From Pseudopyrenochaeta lycopersici (taxonomy: Eukaryota > Ascomycota > Dothideomycetes > Pleosporales > Pseudopyrenochaetaceae), in assembly GCA_003313425.1 (NCBI GenBank), contig NHZP01000011.1, forward strand, positions 372,001 to 436,000: a stretch of 64,000 nucleotides of DNA, written 5' to 3'. The translations under genes and the position numbers were made by a program. Positions 33,371 through 44,088 of the stretch are shown in pieces. The notes below the pieces were generated by a model. The model searched no databases, was not told the DNA's origin, and worked only from the letters and a program-made list of their open reading frames with translations. The number at the start of each line of letters is the position of its first letter. Position 1 is the first letter of the stretch.

Positions 33371-34376
33371 CATGATGTCAGAGACTTTTCTGAGTCGCAT
33401 TTGCTGCTAGGAAAAACGTTCTCACTTTGATATGTCATCCCAGAGGCGAATCCATTATCTCATATATTTTGCCTCGAATGTAAGCTTTTGGAGGGTGATA
33501 ATCTTGCTTACCTACTCCGTCAGCCAATCTCATTGCGTCACGGACGAAGAAGCGACGTCTAGATCACACAGCCACAAGGCTACAGACCATACTGTAAATT
33601 GCTTCAGAGATGTTCTAGTGGACCGGCCAAACTACCAGATTCTTATCTGGTGACAAAAGTGATAGTTCAGGCTGAAGAATTAACCATATCTTGATCAGAC
33701 AACCACATTTATATTTACCTTTCACCTGGACTTTCACCACCCTCATATGACGTACTTTCATTGTTAAGTAATCCATGCAACGTAGAACATCGCTTGCGGC
33801 AGGTCCATGCGCATATTCATGCTGTGAGACGTACCCGAGTACCGCAGACTTGGATCTCGTATTGTCAGCCTCACGCATCTTCATGAGGTCCGCGGGCAGT
33901 CAAAATTCCGCCATGAGGAGAATTTGTCAGCTTCGGACAATTAACACATTCCTCCCGCTTGAGCAGCCCGTTGTATGAAGTCAACGTCCTAGAAACATAG
34001 ACTGGAATGATATTCAAAGTCGTGCTCGTATTACTGCTCATGTGTCGCCTTCGTTGTGCGACCTATATATTGGAAGCTGCTTCGTGTTCCACATTAGGAA
34101 TGGTCGAGGCTATCGAATCCTCGGATTCAACACGAGCTAGCTCCTCCGATCTGCAATCTTGCCGTATTGGCCCCATATGTACAAGTGGTATCACACAAAT
34201 ATACAACCATACCTTACGCCAACAGCAGATCTTGCCGTTTAAACCTTCCTTTCCAACCAAAACTCCAAAGTTACAAAGGACATTATTGGTTCTGATTAGA
34301 CGATGCAGTAGCCTGAGACCTGCATAGACCCGTACAACTATAAATCGACAAAGCCCAAGAAGCCGAGAAGGTATCG
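33371..34376. other. Intergenic region, 1 kb
   Basis: Promoter side of the bZIP gene and 3' flank of the protease-like gene. A 106-codon plus-strand frame at 34007-34327 begins with a hydrophobic segment (MIFKVVLVLLLMC) and has six Cys, but it has no other support and is not called a gene. Confidence 0.5.
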
Positions 34377-36152
34377 CTACCTGTGTTGTTGAAACTGACC
34401 AGTCAGTGGCGAAACACCAGACCGGATACCAAGCTCTCCGGTTGCGAATCCATCGTCACTCGGTGCTTGACTCACGCTCCGACTCCTAGCACTCTCACCG
34501 TCCATCTCGTATTGATTCGGTGGGCGTAAAGGCATGTGAACTTGCTGCCACCTTGGGGTAATTGGCGACATGGACTCTGCATGCAATTCTTGAGGCGTGT
34601 TGTTCATGGTGATGACCGTTTTTTGATCTTGTGGATACCCACCGTAGTTTTCCCTATAAGGAGAAGCGAGTTCCGTCAATGGTGTGCCGCTAAGCTCTTG
34701 GGGGCCAGATGACTTCAGCGGCACACCACCAGATGTGAGGTGGTGTCCTGAGCCGGCGTCTGAGACTTGATTCCCAGCCAGTTCATATCGTTGTTTCCGT
34801 GCCTGGCGTTTGCGGTAAAAGAAAAATGCGAAAATGGCTAGAATGAGAATGGCAGCACCGCCGACTGCTATGCCGACAATTGCGCCTATGCCGAGTCCTG
34901 ACGAACCGTTATTGTTGTTATTGGAATTTGAGTTTGGTGGTGTAATGGTGACGATTTTAGCAGCAGGTAACGGGTCAGGGAAAACTGCTTGTGCGACTGT
35001 GAAATTTGCCTGTTCATAGTCCACTATCAGGTATGCCTCCTGCAGCAGTGTTCGGCCTAGAACATACTGTGAATCGTTGGCTGCACGGCGGATAGGGAAG
35101 TAATTGGTTGCATTTTGATAGAAAGGGTATGATGCTTGAAGATCGAAGGCAGCATATGGCAATTGTATGTTGGTATAGTTGGTCGACGTATCTTGAAGCG
35201 AATTTGTAAGTTTTATCGTTAAAGTGGGGTTCTTCGACAAGAGTTCTTGGTGGATAGTATCGTTGACAAGGTAAAGATCGGTTTGGGGATCGTAGGTAAG
35301 GCCAAAAGCTGTTTCAAACTGGGCGCAAATGTCTGTTGGAAGCCACAGATGCGGAACAGTCGAATCGATGACAGAGAAGTGTGCGCGTGACGTCAGTGAG
35401 AAGGTCCCTTGTAGAGTGTTCGTCCCCATGATGGACTCTACGCCAACGGTTAGAAGCTTAGACGGATCCGCTGAGAAGCTGAAAGAGAAGCCATTTGAAT
35501 TCTCTTTAAAACGTGTCGAGTCGTAACCCCCAAGGATCAGACTTCCAAACACAGACTTCAACCGATACTTCGCGCCAGCTGTGTAGGCATACGACAGGCT
35601 GGGTATCTTGGTGGTATTGCGCAATTGAAAAAGTAGTGAGTCGATGGGTTGGCTCAAACTCGAGAAGCTCGAATCTGCCTGTCCTAGAGGGAGGACGCCC
35701 ATATAATAGGCGGGATCACCAATTCCAGCAACAACTTGACGGTCCAGCGATAGCGACCCAGTCTCAGCAGCAGGACCCAGCAAAACCTTATCAAAGCCAA
35801 AGGAGCCTTTCGCGGTGTAGCCCAGCGCTTCCTCCAGATCCACATCGTATAGTCCTATGTATGACCATGATGTGGAGATATTCGTCTGAAACCCAATGTT
35901 CTGTGAGCTTTGAAAGATCTCGGCGCCTCGATCGTTTGGGCAGTCTACTGGGTCGATTCCTTGCAGACATCCATCTGGGGCTATCACGTATGTAACCCCC
36001 CCCTTGGTCGATGGGAGCACCCGAAAGTCCTGGCCTGGAGTCCCCACGCTGATCTTAAATGTGCTCCAGCTTCCATCATTGCCGTCAAATTGTTGTGAAG
36101 AAGGTACGACGTATGGCTCCGGAGCGGCGGTGGCTCGCGCGGCGAGGCCCAT
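34377..36152 (-). CDS. Aspartic-protease-like single-pass membrane protein, probably non-catalytic
   Basis: One long exon, 591 aa as read from 36152. The pepsin-like (A1) fold is recognisable: FKISVGTPGQDFRVLPST near the first active-site loop, FGSLILGGYDSTRF, and HFSVIDSTVPHLWLP at the second. The first catalytic DTG is replaced by Ser-Thr-Lys (residues 48-50), and the second loop is DST, so peptidase activity is unlikely. About residues 415-440 form a transmembrane helix (GIGAIVGIAVGGAAILILAI) after an Asn/Ser run, then basic FYRKRQARKQR and a 140-residue Ser/Pro/Gln-rich cytoplasmic tail. Several N-glycosylation sites lie outside. The first residues GLAARATAAPEP look like the end of a signal peptide, so a short 5' exon with the hydrophobic core may be missing; intron-like sequence (CTAAT...CAAG) lies just upstream. 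A sensor or wall-anchoring role is inference. Confidence 0.82.
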   Translation of the reverse strand: MGLAARATAAPEPYVVPSSQQFDGNDGSWSTFKISVGTPGQDFRVLPSTKGGVTYVIAPDGCLQGIDPVDCPNDRGAEIFQSSQNIGFQTNISTSWSYIGLYDVDLEEALGYTAKGSFGFDKVLLGPAAETGSLSLDRQVVAGIGDPAYYMGVLPLGQADSSFSSLSQPIDSLLFQLRNTTKIPSLSYAYTAGAKYRLKSVFGSLILGGYDSTRFKENSNGFSFSFSADPSKLLTVGVESIMGTNTLQGTFSLTSRAHFSVIDSTVPHLWLPTDICAQFETAFGLTYDPQTDLYLVNDTIHQELLSKNPTLTIKLTNSLQDTSTNYTNIQLPYAAFDLQASYPFYQNATNYFPIRRAANDSQYVLGRTLLQEAYLIVDYEQANFTVAQAVFPDPLPAAKIVTITPPNSNSNNNNNGSSGLGIGAIVGIAVGGAAILILAIFAFFFYRKRQARKQRYELAGNQVSDAGSGHHLTSGGVPLKSSGPQELSGTPLTELASPYRENYGGYPQDQKTVITMNNTPQELHAESMSPITPRWQQVHMPLRPPNQYEMDGESARSRSVSQAPSDDGFATGELGIRSGVSPLTGQFQQHR

Positions 36153-37356
36153 CTTGTAGCGAACGTATCGGTGGGGTATTGAAAGGATTAATTAGTTACA
36201 AAACGAAAGCAAACATGTTGTTGGGCTTGTTTGACAGTGGCATAGGAGAATTATCGACCCCACGTCGCGGTTCTGGCCCGGTTGCAGAAGTGGGAAGGAT
36301 GCCTGTCGGGAGCGCCAGGAAAAGTCCGAGGGTGGTCACGATAGTAGATGGTACGAGAGGCGTTGTCCGTTGCCTGGATCTGGCCTAGAGAGGCGACCGT
36401 GGCATTGGCAAGCCCGTGGAGAGCCATGAGAACGGCGTGATTCGGTAGCAGCGCGGCCAAGACACAGGCTGGTCGAGCTGAATACGAGGAACCACGGTAA
36501 GGGCTGAGAGCCGATGCATAGGGTTAAACACACGTTGAGGCATAGCGCGCTGTCCAGTTAGCCTCGGGACCAATCGAAGCAGGGAACAGCGACCATTGTC
36601 GTCGATCCTGTCAGCCTCCTCCCTGCCGGTTTGCTCCTGTGTTGCGCTTGTTTGCATGCACTCCACCTTGTCATCTACGGCCCTGGTTAAGCATTAGGCC
36701 CCCAAGCGGCAGACTTGAAACTCTTCCCCATGGAGGAGCCTTCACCGGACAAAGGCGACTCCTATCAAGATGAAGCTCGGACTGCGCTCGCCTGAACGCG
36801 CAATCTTTTCCACCATGGTCGGAAACGGGCAAATTCCGTTAATTTGTGGTACCCCGGCACTGGCACGGCGATCCCCTTCAAGCCAGCCTTGTGGAACCAG
36901 ATCTCTTGGGCACGATCCAGAAAGCAGAGCACGCTAGATGCGCGACACTGGAGCTTTGCCCAGTGCAGTCGACACGTCCGCGAGCGGTGGAAGCAAAGAG
37001 TCTTGCTGGGCCGTCGGCCTGCGCGAAGTTTGGTATGACTTGGACTGGGCATGCAGCAGCTCCTCAGCCGACCAGCACGGCCACAACTTCAGCTCTTGCC
37101 CTGTGCTTTGACTCGTCGATTGGTTGCGTACCTTGTTTATCCGCCAAAGCCTGCTACTAGGGGACGTGCATGGGTCGCACATGCGCCTATTCATAGCGGC
37201 CTCTGTCCAGCACGTTGGCGCAGCCCTTCCAAATATCGTTCATTGAACCTCCTAGGGCTGACTCTCGTTTTGCACTCTGCCTACATTTCGTTACGCTGCC
37301 GTGTCTGCCCTCGATTTTCGCACTGTCACTCGTTAATGTAGACGCAATTTAGCAGT
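36153..37356. other. Divergent promoter region between two surface-protein genes
   Basis: 1.2 kb between the protease-like gene (minus) and the GPI-anchored gene (plus). It may include the missing first exon of the former: a minus-strand frame about 200 bp upstream encodes a hydrophobic run, TIVTTLGLFLALPTGILPTS, without a clear ATG. No repeat or RNA gene seen. Confidence 0.45.
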
Positions 37357-39981
37357 ATGTGGAGGTACGCTCTTCTGGCTGCAGCTGCAGCTGCTTCTGA
37401 AGCCAGCCCAAACAACAGGAGAGGTGCGTTTTTATGACCCAGACGAGTTATTCAACAACTGACCGCCTCCAGATCGTATGTGACTTACATCTCAAACAGA
37501 TCTCCACCAGCGTAACTAATGGAGATAGAAAACAACTCTTCGGCGGTAGCATTACCGAGCAGCAGCAGCAGCAGCAGCATCGTACACACATCTAGCTCTT
37601 CATATGCGCCATCATCGCTTTTGCCAGTCACCATCTCCTTACCAGACTATAAGGATGGCTCATCAGCAACACCCTCACTCAGCTCACAACCTTCGCTGCG
37701 CTCTTCATCTACAGACTCGCCTAGTAGCTCTCTTGCACAACGTCTCCCATCGCCAAGTTCATCCACGCGCGTTGATGGTTCCTACTCGACAACTTCGCGA
37801 CCTCCAGTCTCCACATACATCCCCTCAAGGTTGTCGTCTTCTTCTGCATCAAACTCTACGTCCTTGGTTTCGGAATCTGCCACAAATTCTTCGGCTCCTA
37901 CGGGGATTTGTACCGGCTGTGTCATCCAGGCGTTCAATCCTATAACTACTTTCTTTGAAAAGGACGACGAAACCAACCCTTGGACCAGCGTGGTAGTAAC
38001 AGAGACTATTGTCACAGAGATTATCACGTACTTTGATGGTAGCACGATTGACACGATTATCACCGAGAGACATACCGCAAATCAGACCAAAACCATTGTG
38101 GGAGATTGGAACGAGACTATTACAGCGACAACTCCGCACTTTGTGATAGAACCGACTCCAGGCATGTCTATAACCGTCGATGCAGGACCAACATACGTTG
38201 TTTACGACAATCTAAACGGGGGGCTCGATGAGTATATTGACAGGACATATAGCGCCTTGAAACAGACGCTACGAACTTGTGCTCCGGTCCCCACGAGCCT
38301 GACCAACTGGGAGCCGACTGCAGCCGATGACTGGAGTTATTTTATCCAAACATATACAGGCAAGCCGCCAAAACAGGCTACTCAATTGCCTGTATCGCTT
38401 CCTGCTAAACTCCTCGAATTCCTGAAGCAAGACCCGGATATTATATCGCAGTTTCGGGGATCCGACATCGCTACCTGTACTATACGCGCTACTCATGGCC
38501 CTGACAACGGAGCGCCCGTTTCTTCGAGTCCTGCAGCCTATCCGACCGTTCCCCCTCCTCCTCCTCAACACTCAGAAGGCCCCGAAGAGCCTCCAGCAAC
38601 AGAGACCGAGCCCGCCGAGACCCAGCCCGGGACAGTACCTGTCACAGCTCCCTTTGAGTCTTTCACGACGGGTACTTTCATTTCTAAAACATACGCGTCC
38701 ACTTCGACGCATGTGACACGACAGGGCTGCCTCAGATGTCAGAACACGAAGCCGATTCAACCCCCAACTGAAAATGAAACGAATAATATCAATGATCCTG
38801 GTCCAGCACCAACGCCGAAGCCAGAGGACACACCAAAACCAGAGGACAAGCCACAGCCAGACGACAAGCCAAAACCAGACGAGAAGCCAGGGGCCAATGA
38901 AAATACGAGACCAAGTGTCACAATCGGCGACAGCGTTTTCCCTATCAACACTGGTCAGCCAACCCAAAATCCTGATCGGCCGAACGAGCAAAATCAAGCA
39001 CCTCCTGCGATCATTATAGGGTCCGAAACGTTCACTCCTGGACAAACGAAGACGATCAATGGTGTTCCGGTTGTGGCCCCTACCGATGGCGGCGGCTCAC
39101 GGCTGGTCGTTGATGGCAGTACCATTGCTATCAACCCTGTAGGGCCGACCGGCGCTCCCATTCTCAGAGTTGAGAGTTACACAGTCACTGCAAATTCTCA
39201 AGGACAGTTTGTCGTTGGAACCCAGACCTTGAGCCCAGGAGGGCCGGCTATCACAGTGAATGGAAATACCTATAGCCTGGGCCCAAGCGGGACGGTAGCA
39301 GTAGTCAATGGTGTTACGCAGACTTTAGCCAATGTACCGGTTGTGACGCAAGCACCGGTACTTACAGTAAACGGCCAGGCGGTTACGGCTTCAGTCGTTG
39401 GAGGAACCACGCTCTTCGTGATCGGGCCTGGCCAAACACTGACCCCTGGTGGCGTCCTCACCGTCTCTGGTACTACGTTTAGTATGCCTGGGAGCGCTTC
39501 GGGGTCTGTTGTCGTGGTCAATGGCGTGACATCCACTCTGGCCAACGCTCCCGTCACTGCAGCACCAGCGCTCACCATTGATGGCAAAACATACTCCGCT
39601 ATAGTTAAGGATGGATCAACGCAGTACGTGTTAGGGGCAGGAACCACCTTGAAGCCGGGCGAAGCCGTTACCATAAGCGGAACAACATATAGCCTAGATC
39701 CTAAGGGCACGGCACTAGTGATCAACGGACAAACGAGTACCATTCCAAAAACACCAGCAAGCAACAGTGCGAGCATGACTCGGTCGACTTCAGCATCTTC
39801 TAGTACGAGTTCGTCTCGAAGCTCGACCACCAGCGGACGGGATGCAGGAGACTTGATCGCGAGCGGCATCCGCGAAACGAGCAAAGGAGGAGCTAGTACT
39901 TATACACGTATGGGAGGTTTCGATAAGTGGGTCGAAGGACTAATGATTGGTGCAGCTGGGTGGGTTCTTATGCTACTGTAA
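37357..39981 (+). CDS. GPI-anchored, repeat-containing cell-wall protein
   Basis: Exons 37357..37423 and 37529..39981, 839 aa. Exon 1 supplies a signal peptide (MWRYALLAAAAAASEA); the 105-nt intron (GTGCGT...GATAG) then joins in phase to ENNSSAVALPSS. The order is: Ser-rich region to about residue 120; a Cys-containing domain with Thr/Val-rich beta strands (TSVVVTETIVTEIITYFDG); a Pro-rich linker; a charged Pro-Lys-Pro-Glu/Asp-Asp spacer (PAPTPKPEDTPKPEDKPQPD); then three tandem repeats of 64-70 aa; a Ser/Thr run; and a hydrophobic C-terminus (WVEGLMIGAAGWVLMLL) fitting a GPI-attachment signal. The repeats resemble Val/Thr/Gly beta-repeats of fungal wall proteins and adhesins. A role in adhesion or wall structure is inferred. 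Confidence 0.85.
39157..39753 (+). repeat. Three tandem protein-coding repeats, 192-210 bp each
   Basis: Units at 39157-39351, 39352-39561 and 39562-39753 encode 65, 70 and 64 residues. Each carries a TVNGxTY/TVSGTTF/TISGTTY strand followed by Gly/Pro turns and VVNGVTxTLAN or VINGQTSTI. DNA identity between units is clearly lower than protein similarity, so the duplication is old. Confidence 0.8.
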
Positions 39982-40767
39982 TGTTCCAGCAGCAACCCTT
40001 TTTGTTTTCATGCATATTCAGCGAGGAGTTTGGAAAAATTGTAGCAACCAGGACGGTAATGACGCAGGGATCAGGCTTGATACCCTCGAGCGAGACGGCT
40101 TTATACCTTGTGACAACAAGCGGGCAGGGCACCATGTAGGAATGATATCCCAAATACAACAAGATACGAACCAACTAATCGTTGTGTGGAACATATGGGC
40201 CCTTTGATAAATCTGGTTGTGATCGAAATTCCGCCAATATCACAGTGTCATATGTAAAAGTGATGAATATGTAGTATTAAGTTACGATACACGACGCCAA
40301 CGAACCGAATTACTTTGCCTGGTAAATATTCTCTCATAATATGGCTAGATGATGCAAAATAGATGCACGTGAGGCATATGATCTATGCCTCACATTCCAT
40401 ATGCGAATCGAAGAGATGGCTCGTTCAAGGCGCTTTCTAAATTCTGGATGAATAATATAGCGGCTTCGTGGTCGATACTACCGAGCCTCTTGCTTGACAT
40501 TGGTCATATCAGTGCTACAGACAAAGCGTCGTCTCTACCGTAAGGAAAAGGCGGGCGTTGCGATCGATAACACCGATGCATTGGCTGGGAGTGGCGATGA
40601 GTAAAGAGAGGAGTTATGGTGTTAAACCCTTACTGTGGAGTATTCACAAGATGAGGTGAATGGTGTGGTCAATGGCGTGGTGATGCGAAAGGGCCGTTCA
40701 AAGGCAAATTGGCCAACCTGTAAAGTGCAGACCAAGCAACGATGCAAACAGGCTGGAGTGTATCATC
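39982..40767. other. Intergenic region between convergent genes
   Basis: About 790 bp of 3' flank for the GPI-anchored protein and the F-box-like gene. Nothing recognised. Confidence 0.6.
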
Positions 40768-41958
40768 CTACTTCCCGCCCCTCTTAAACAACTCCCAAGT
40801 CTCAACGAGAGCATGCCTCAACTCTTCACGCTTAGCTTGTTCGACGGCTTTGCTATGGTCTTCCACGGCACTGGCTTCGAGAGAACAGAGCTTCCTCATA
40901 TAGCTCTCACCGCTGAAGAGGACTCGAAGATTGATCCAGGTTGGAACCATTTTGGTATTCTTCGCCTTCACCTTGCCAAGCAGGTCTTCGGCTAGTTCGA
41001 CATGGAGACGAGTGATGTATGCCTTCCACATCTCTTGCTCTCTCCTAGACCATTTCTTGCGGAAGCCTTTATTGGCAGCGTCCAACTCAAGAACCAGCGT
41101 AAGCGTATCGAGGCCACGATAATGCTTCTTGATGACGTTGTATCCGCCGTTGAGGAGCCAGTGGAGATCGTAGAAAGAGCGGATACGGATGTTGAGCCTC
41201 ATGACTAGACGCTGACAGCCTGGAGGGAACAGACGAACACTGAAGTCAGGAGGTGGGGACATCTCGTTTGTTGGCTTGGTGATCTCGAAGGTGTTCTTGC
41301 TATACATAATGGCCTTGCATTCAGCGTGAATTTGCTTGCTTACACAGAGTATGTTGATATTGGTAGCTGCAAAGCGAGAGAAGCAGATCTTGTGCCCATC
41401 AACTGTAAGCTGGGCCAGTGCGTATGCGATACCTGGAAGCAGTTCGCGACGCTCAGCGTAGAGGAAGGCCTTCTTCTCATCGTGGAAAGACGTGTGCTTC
41501 TGCCGGACGCAGATGATGGCTGGAATGACGAGGAGATGCTCGTAAACCTCGGTGCGGACCGAAATAGGAAGCTCCAGAAACGGAAATGGACTGATGTTAG
41601 TGTCCTCTGCCACGGCAGATGCGTCTATAGCAATGGCGAGCGAGACAAACGGGTCATGCTTCTCAAGGACGCTACGTTTGGACGTGGCTAGGTTGCTTGA
41701 GGATGGTGATGTTGGAGGTGTTTTGTTACTCGAGGAGATAGTCTCGGTATCGCTGACGCTGACGTCGGAGCCTTCTTGGGGCTGCTTGAAGAAGGCATCC
41801 AAGGAATCGCCCTCTTCGAGCTTGTTCAGATGCCTTGAGGAGTCATTGGCCATCTCTACGCTAGCAAAACGAACTCGTTTGCAGAAACCCCCAGTAGACG
41901 GCGGCGTAAGGGGGTATGCTGGATGAGGCGTTTGCGATCGCTCAGTAGGCATTCTCAT
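40768..41958 (-). CDS. F-box-like (2EXR-type) domain protein
   Basis: Single exon, 396 aa from MRMPTERSQT; the frame is open to 42159, but that part is Cys/His-rich and not protein-like. An alternative ATG lies two codons later. Residues 1-120 are Ser/Thr/Pro-rich. Then comes a motif at 125-146 (SPFPFLELPISVRTEVYEHL) of the kind that opens fungal 2EXR/F-box-like proteins, followed by LLVIPAII and a region ending NINILCVSKQIHAECKAIMY (the usual 'L..VSKQI..E...ilY' pattern). The rest is helical and basic, without LRR or WD repeats. Such proteins are expanded in ascomycetes. Some may act as SCF substrate adaptors, but most are untested. Partners cannot be inferred from context. Confidence 0.8.
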   Translation of the reverse strand: MRMPTERSQTPHPAYPLTPPSTGGFCKRVRFASVEMANDSSRHLNKLEEGDSLDAFFKQPQEGSDVSVSDTETISSSNKTPPTSPSSSNLATSKRSVLEKHDPFVSLAIAIDASAVAEDTNISPFPFLELPISVRTEVYEHLLVIPAIICVRQKHTSFHDEKKAFLYAERRELLPGIAYALAQLTVDGHKICFSRFAATNINILCVSKQIHAECKAIMYSKNTFEITKPTNEMSPPPDFSVRLFPPGCQRLVMRLNIRIRSFYDLHWLLNGGYNVIKKHYRGLDTLTLVLELDAANKGFRKKWSRREQEMWKAYITRLHVELAEDLLGKVKAKNTKMVPTWINLRVLFSGESYMRKLCSLEASAVEDHSKAVEQAKREELRHALVETWELFKRGGK

Positions 41959-42813
41959 GTTAGAAACTATGTAACTCGTTGAATACTTTGGGTTGATTCT
42001 CGATGGCTTTGCATAGTTGAGGACGCAGTGATAGACGGTGTAATGAGGGAGCACAGGCGAGCAGCTTATATGAAAGGGGCATGTGGAGGTGAAGTTTGAT
42101 CGTTGATAGATACTAAGTGAGACATCAATGGACTCAAAGTGACGCATGGTTTGACGCATATCGAAGGCTATGAAGAGGTGAAGGAGGTTTGATGGTTGCC
42201 GTACTCAGCCGTGAGATGTAGTTAGCAAATCGAATACATTGATGAGATACCATGAAAAGGACTTCATGAAAAGTTGAGATAGACTAATGGTCGGCTTTTA
42301 CGTCTGGCAATCGAAGAACTGATTTGGCAGTAAGAATAGCAGTGTGCGCAGTTGCAAGGCACGCTTTGCCGGCTTCTGATGTCTTGCATGGCGCAGGCTC
42401 TCACTGGAACACCTTGGTCTGAAAACAAATGCGAAAGTAAGCCCTGTACATTTCAAAATTAACTTATTACCACATTATCTATGTTTCTTGAAGTACTGTT
42501 GTATAGCCTGTGATGGAGCATCAGCCTGTCCCATCGTCTGAACTTGAAATAATGTACTATGCAACTAGAAGAGATGATGGCGCACAAAGTATCTAGAATA
42601 ATTTCGACCGAAATCACACCAGAGAGTGGAAAGCGAGGTGGAAAGTTGGGACTGTGGTCGAAATTCTGATGGTGAAAAGAGCTCAGATCCCGATCCGTGC
42701 TAGCCCGTGCCCTGTGCCGAGCCCGGGAGAAACCTCATCGCAACATCCTCAACTCACGCAAGCTACCGCTCCGAAAGCTCCCCATCCCGCAATCCATCTC
42801 CTCTCTGCCCGCC
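41959..42813. other. Divergent promoter region, 0.86 kb
   Basis: Shared upstream DNA between the F-box-like gene (minus) and the ATP synthase OSCP gene (plus). CT-rich DNA just before 42814 fits a highly expressed housekeeping gene. Nothing else recognised. Confidence 0.55.
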
Positions 42814-43703
42814 ATGTCCGCAGCCCGTGCCTTTAGCACCGCTCTCCGGGCAGGTGCCCCCCGCGCCCCCATTGCTGCCCGCTACGCCGTCACTCGAAGC
42901 TACGCTGCTGCTGCCGCCGCTGCGCCGTCCGGCTCTGCGAACAAGCCACCCGTTGCGCTCTTCGGCGTCGATGGAACCTATGCGAGCGCTCTGGTACGAC
43001 TCTCAGAAGATCAATTGGCATTTGCACGATGATGGGAGGATGGAAAAAGGGCCAATGGTTGGGCACAGAGCTGGGCTAACAATTTCTGTGCAGTACACCG
43101 CGGCCTCGAAGACCAACGCCCTCGACCCCACGGCAAAGTCGCTCGAGTCGCTGTCAGGCGTTTTCAAGAAGGACCCGAAGCTTGGCGAGGTTCTCAACGC
43201 CCCTTCCCTTACCGTCTCAGACAAGCAGCAGATTGTCCAGGAACTCCAGAAGCACATCAGCGCGGACAAGGAGGGCATCGTGAAGAACTTCCTCACCACT
43301 CTCGCAGAGAACAACCGGTTGGGCGTACTTGAGGGTGTCGTGGAGAAGTTTGCTGTGCTCATGGGCGCGCACCGTGGTGAGATTGAGCTTGTGGTTACCA
43401 GCGCTGCGGTACGTTGAACTCCACCAGAATGAGCCAGAAGATGGAGACGGTGTCTGCCTGAAGAATTTACGCAGGATGAAGACTGACAATCAGCAGCCCC
43501 TCGACAACAGGACTCTCAGCCGCCTCGAATCTGCCATCACCAAGTCCGACTACGTCCTCAACGGCCAGAGACTCAAGGTCGTCCCCAAGGTTAACCCAGA
43601 GATCCGTGGTGGACTCATCGTCGAGATTGGCGACCGCACCATCGATTTGTCCGTCTCTTCCAAGATGGCCAAGATGAACAAGCTGCTCAAGGATACTTTG
43701 TAA
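42814..43703 (+). CDS. ATP5: Mitochondrial ATP synthase subunit 5 (OSCP)
   Basis: Exons 42814..42993, 43094..43408, 43494..43703; introns of 100 and 85 nt, both phase 0; 234 aa. The N-terminus MSAARAFSTALRAGAPRAPIAARYAVTRSY is Arg/Ala-rich and acid-free, a mitochondrial presequence. The body follows the delta/OSCP pattern: PPVALFGVDGTYASALYTAA at the start of the N-terminal helical domain, LDPTAKSLESL, NFLTTLAENNRLGVLEGVVE, and the C-terminal signature PEIRGGLIVEIGDRTIDLSV. OSCP caps the F1 head and links it to the peripheral stalk of complex V in the inner membrane. Length matches fungal homologues. A one-residue ambiguity (Gln) exists at the CAGCAG acceptor of intron 2. Confidence 0.97.
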
Positions 43704-44088
43704 ATATAGTTCGAGCAGGTATTCTATGGGATGTAGGGGAACAGGATTGTGTATTCTAGATGAGCCTTGAAAAGAGCAATTACTACCATCTACAGCATGC
43801 GTTACCCTGTCAGTGCCAATGCCGGAACCTGCGACTGACTGGGAAGCCGATCACCATGACAACTAACGTTGCCGAGATACATTACAGTGACAGCCATCTC
43901 ATCAATGTCAAGCAAGCAGGGATTCTGTCTGCCGCAAGATACAAAAAGCATGCCTCAATTCACGATGGAACAATAGGCGAGGTTTCTTTCTTCGGCCTTT
44001 ACTGCAACTCCCGACTCCACCAAACGCCATCAATACAAAAGCTATGAACGAAGCCCCAAAACCAGAACCAGTTCCCAGAACCCACACC
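43704..44088. other. Intergenic region between convergent genes
   Basis: 385 bp of 3' flank shared by the OSCP gene and the minus-strand hypothetical gene. Nothing recognised. Confidence 0.6.

Noticed and set aside
34007..34327. Possible small secreted Cys-containing protein
   Set aside because: Signal-like start but no typical secretion cut, no promoter and no other support; mentioned only in the intergenic note.
39270..39884. Minus-strand ORF of 204 codons
   Set aside because: Shadow of the repeat region in the GPI-anchored protein gene.
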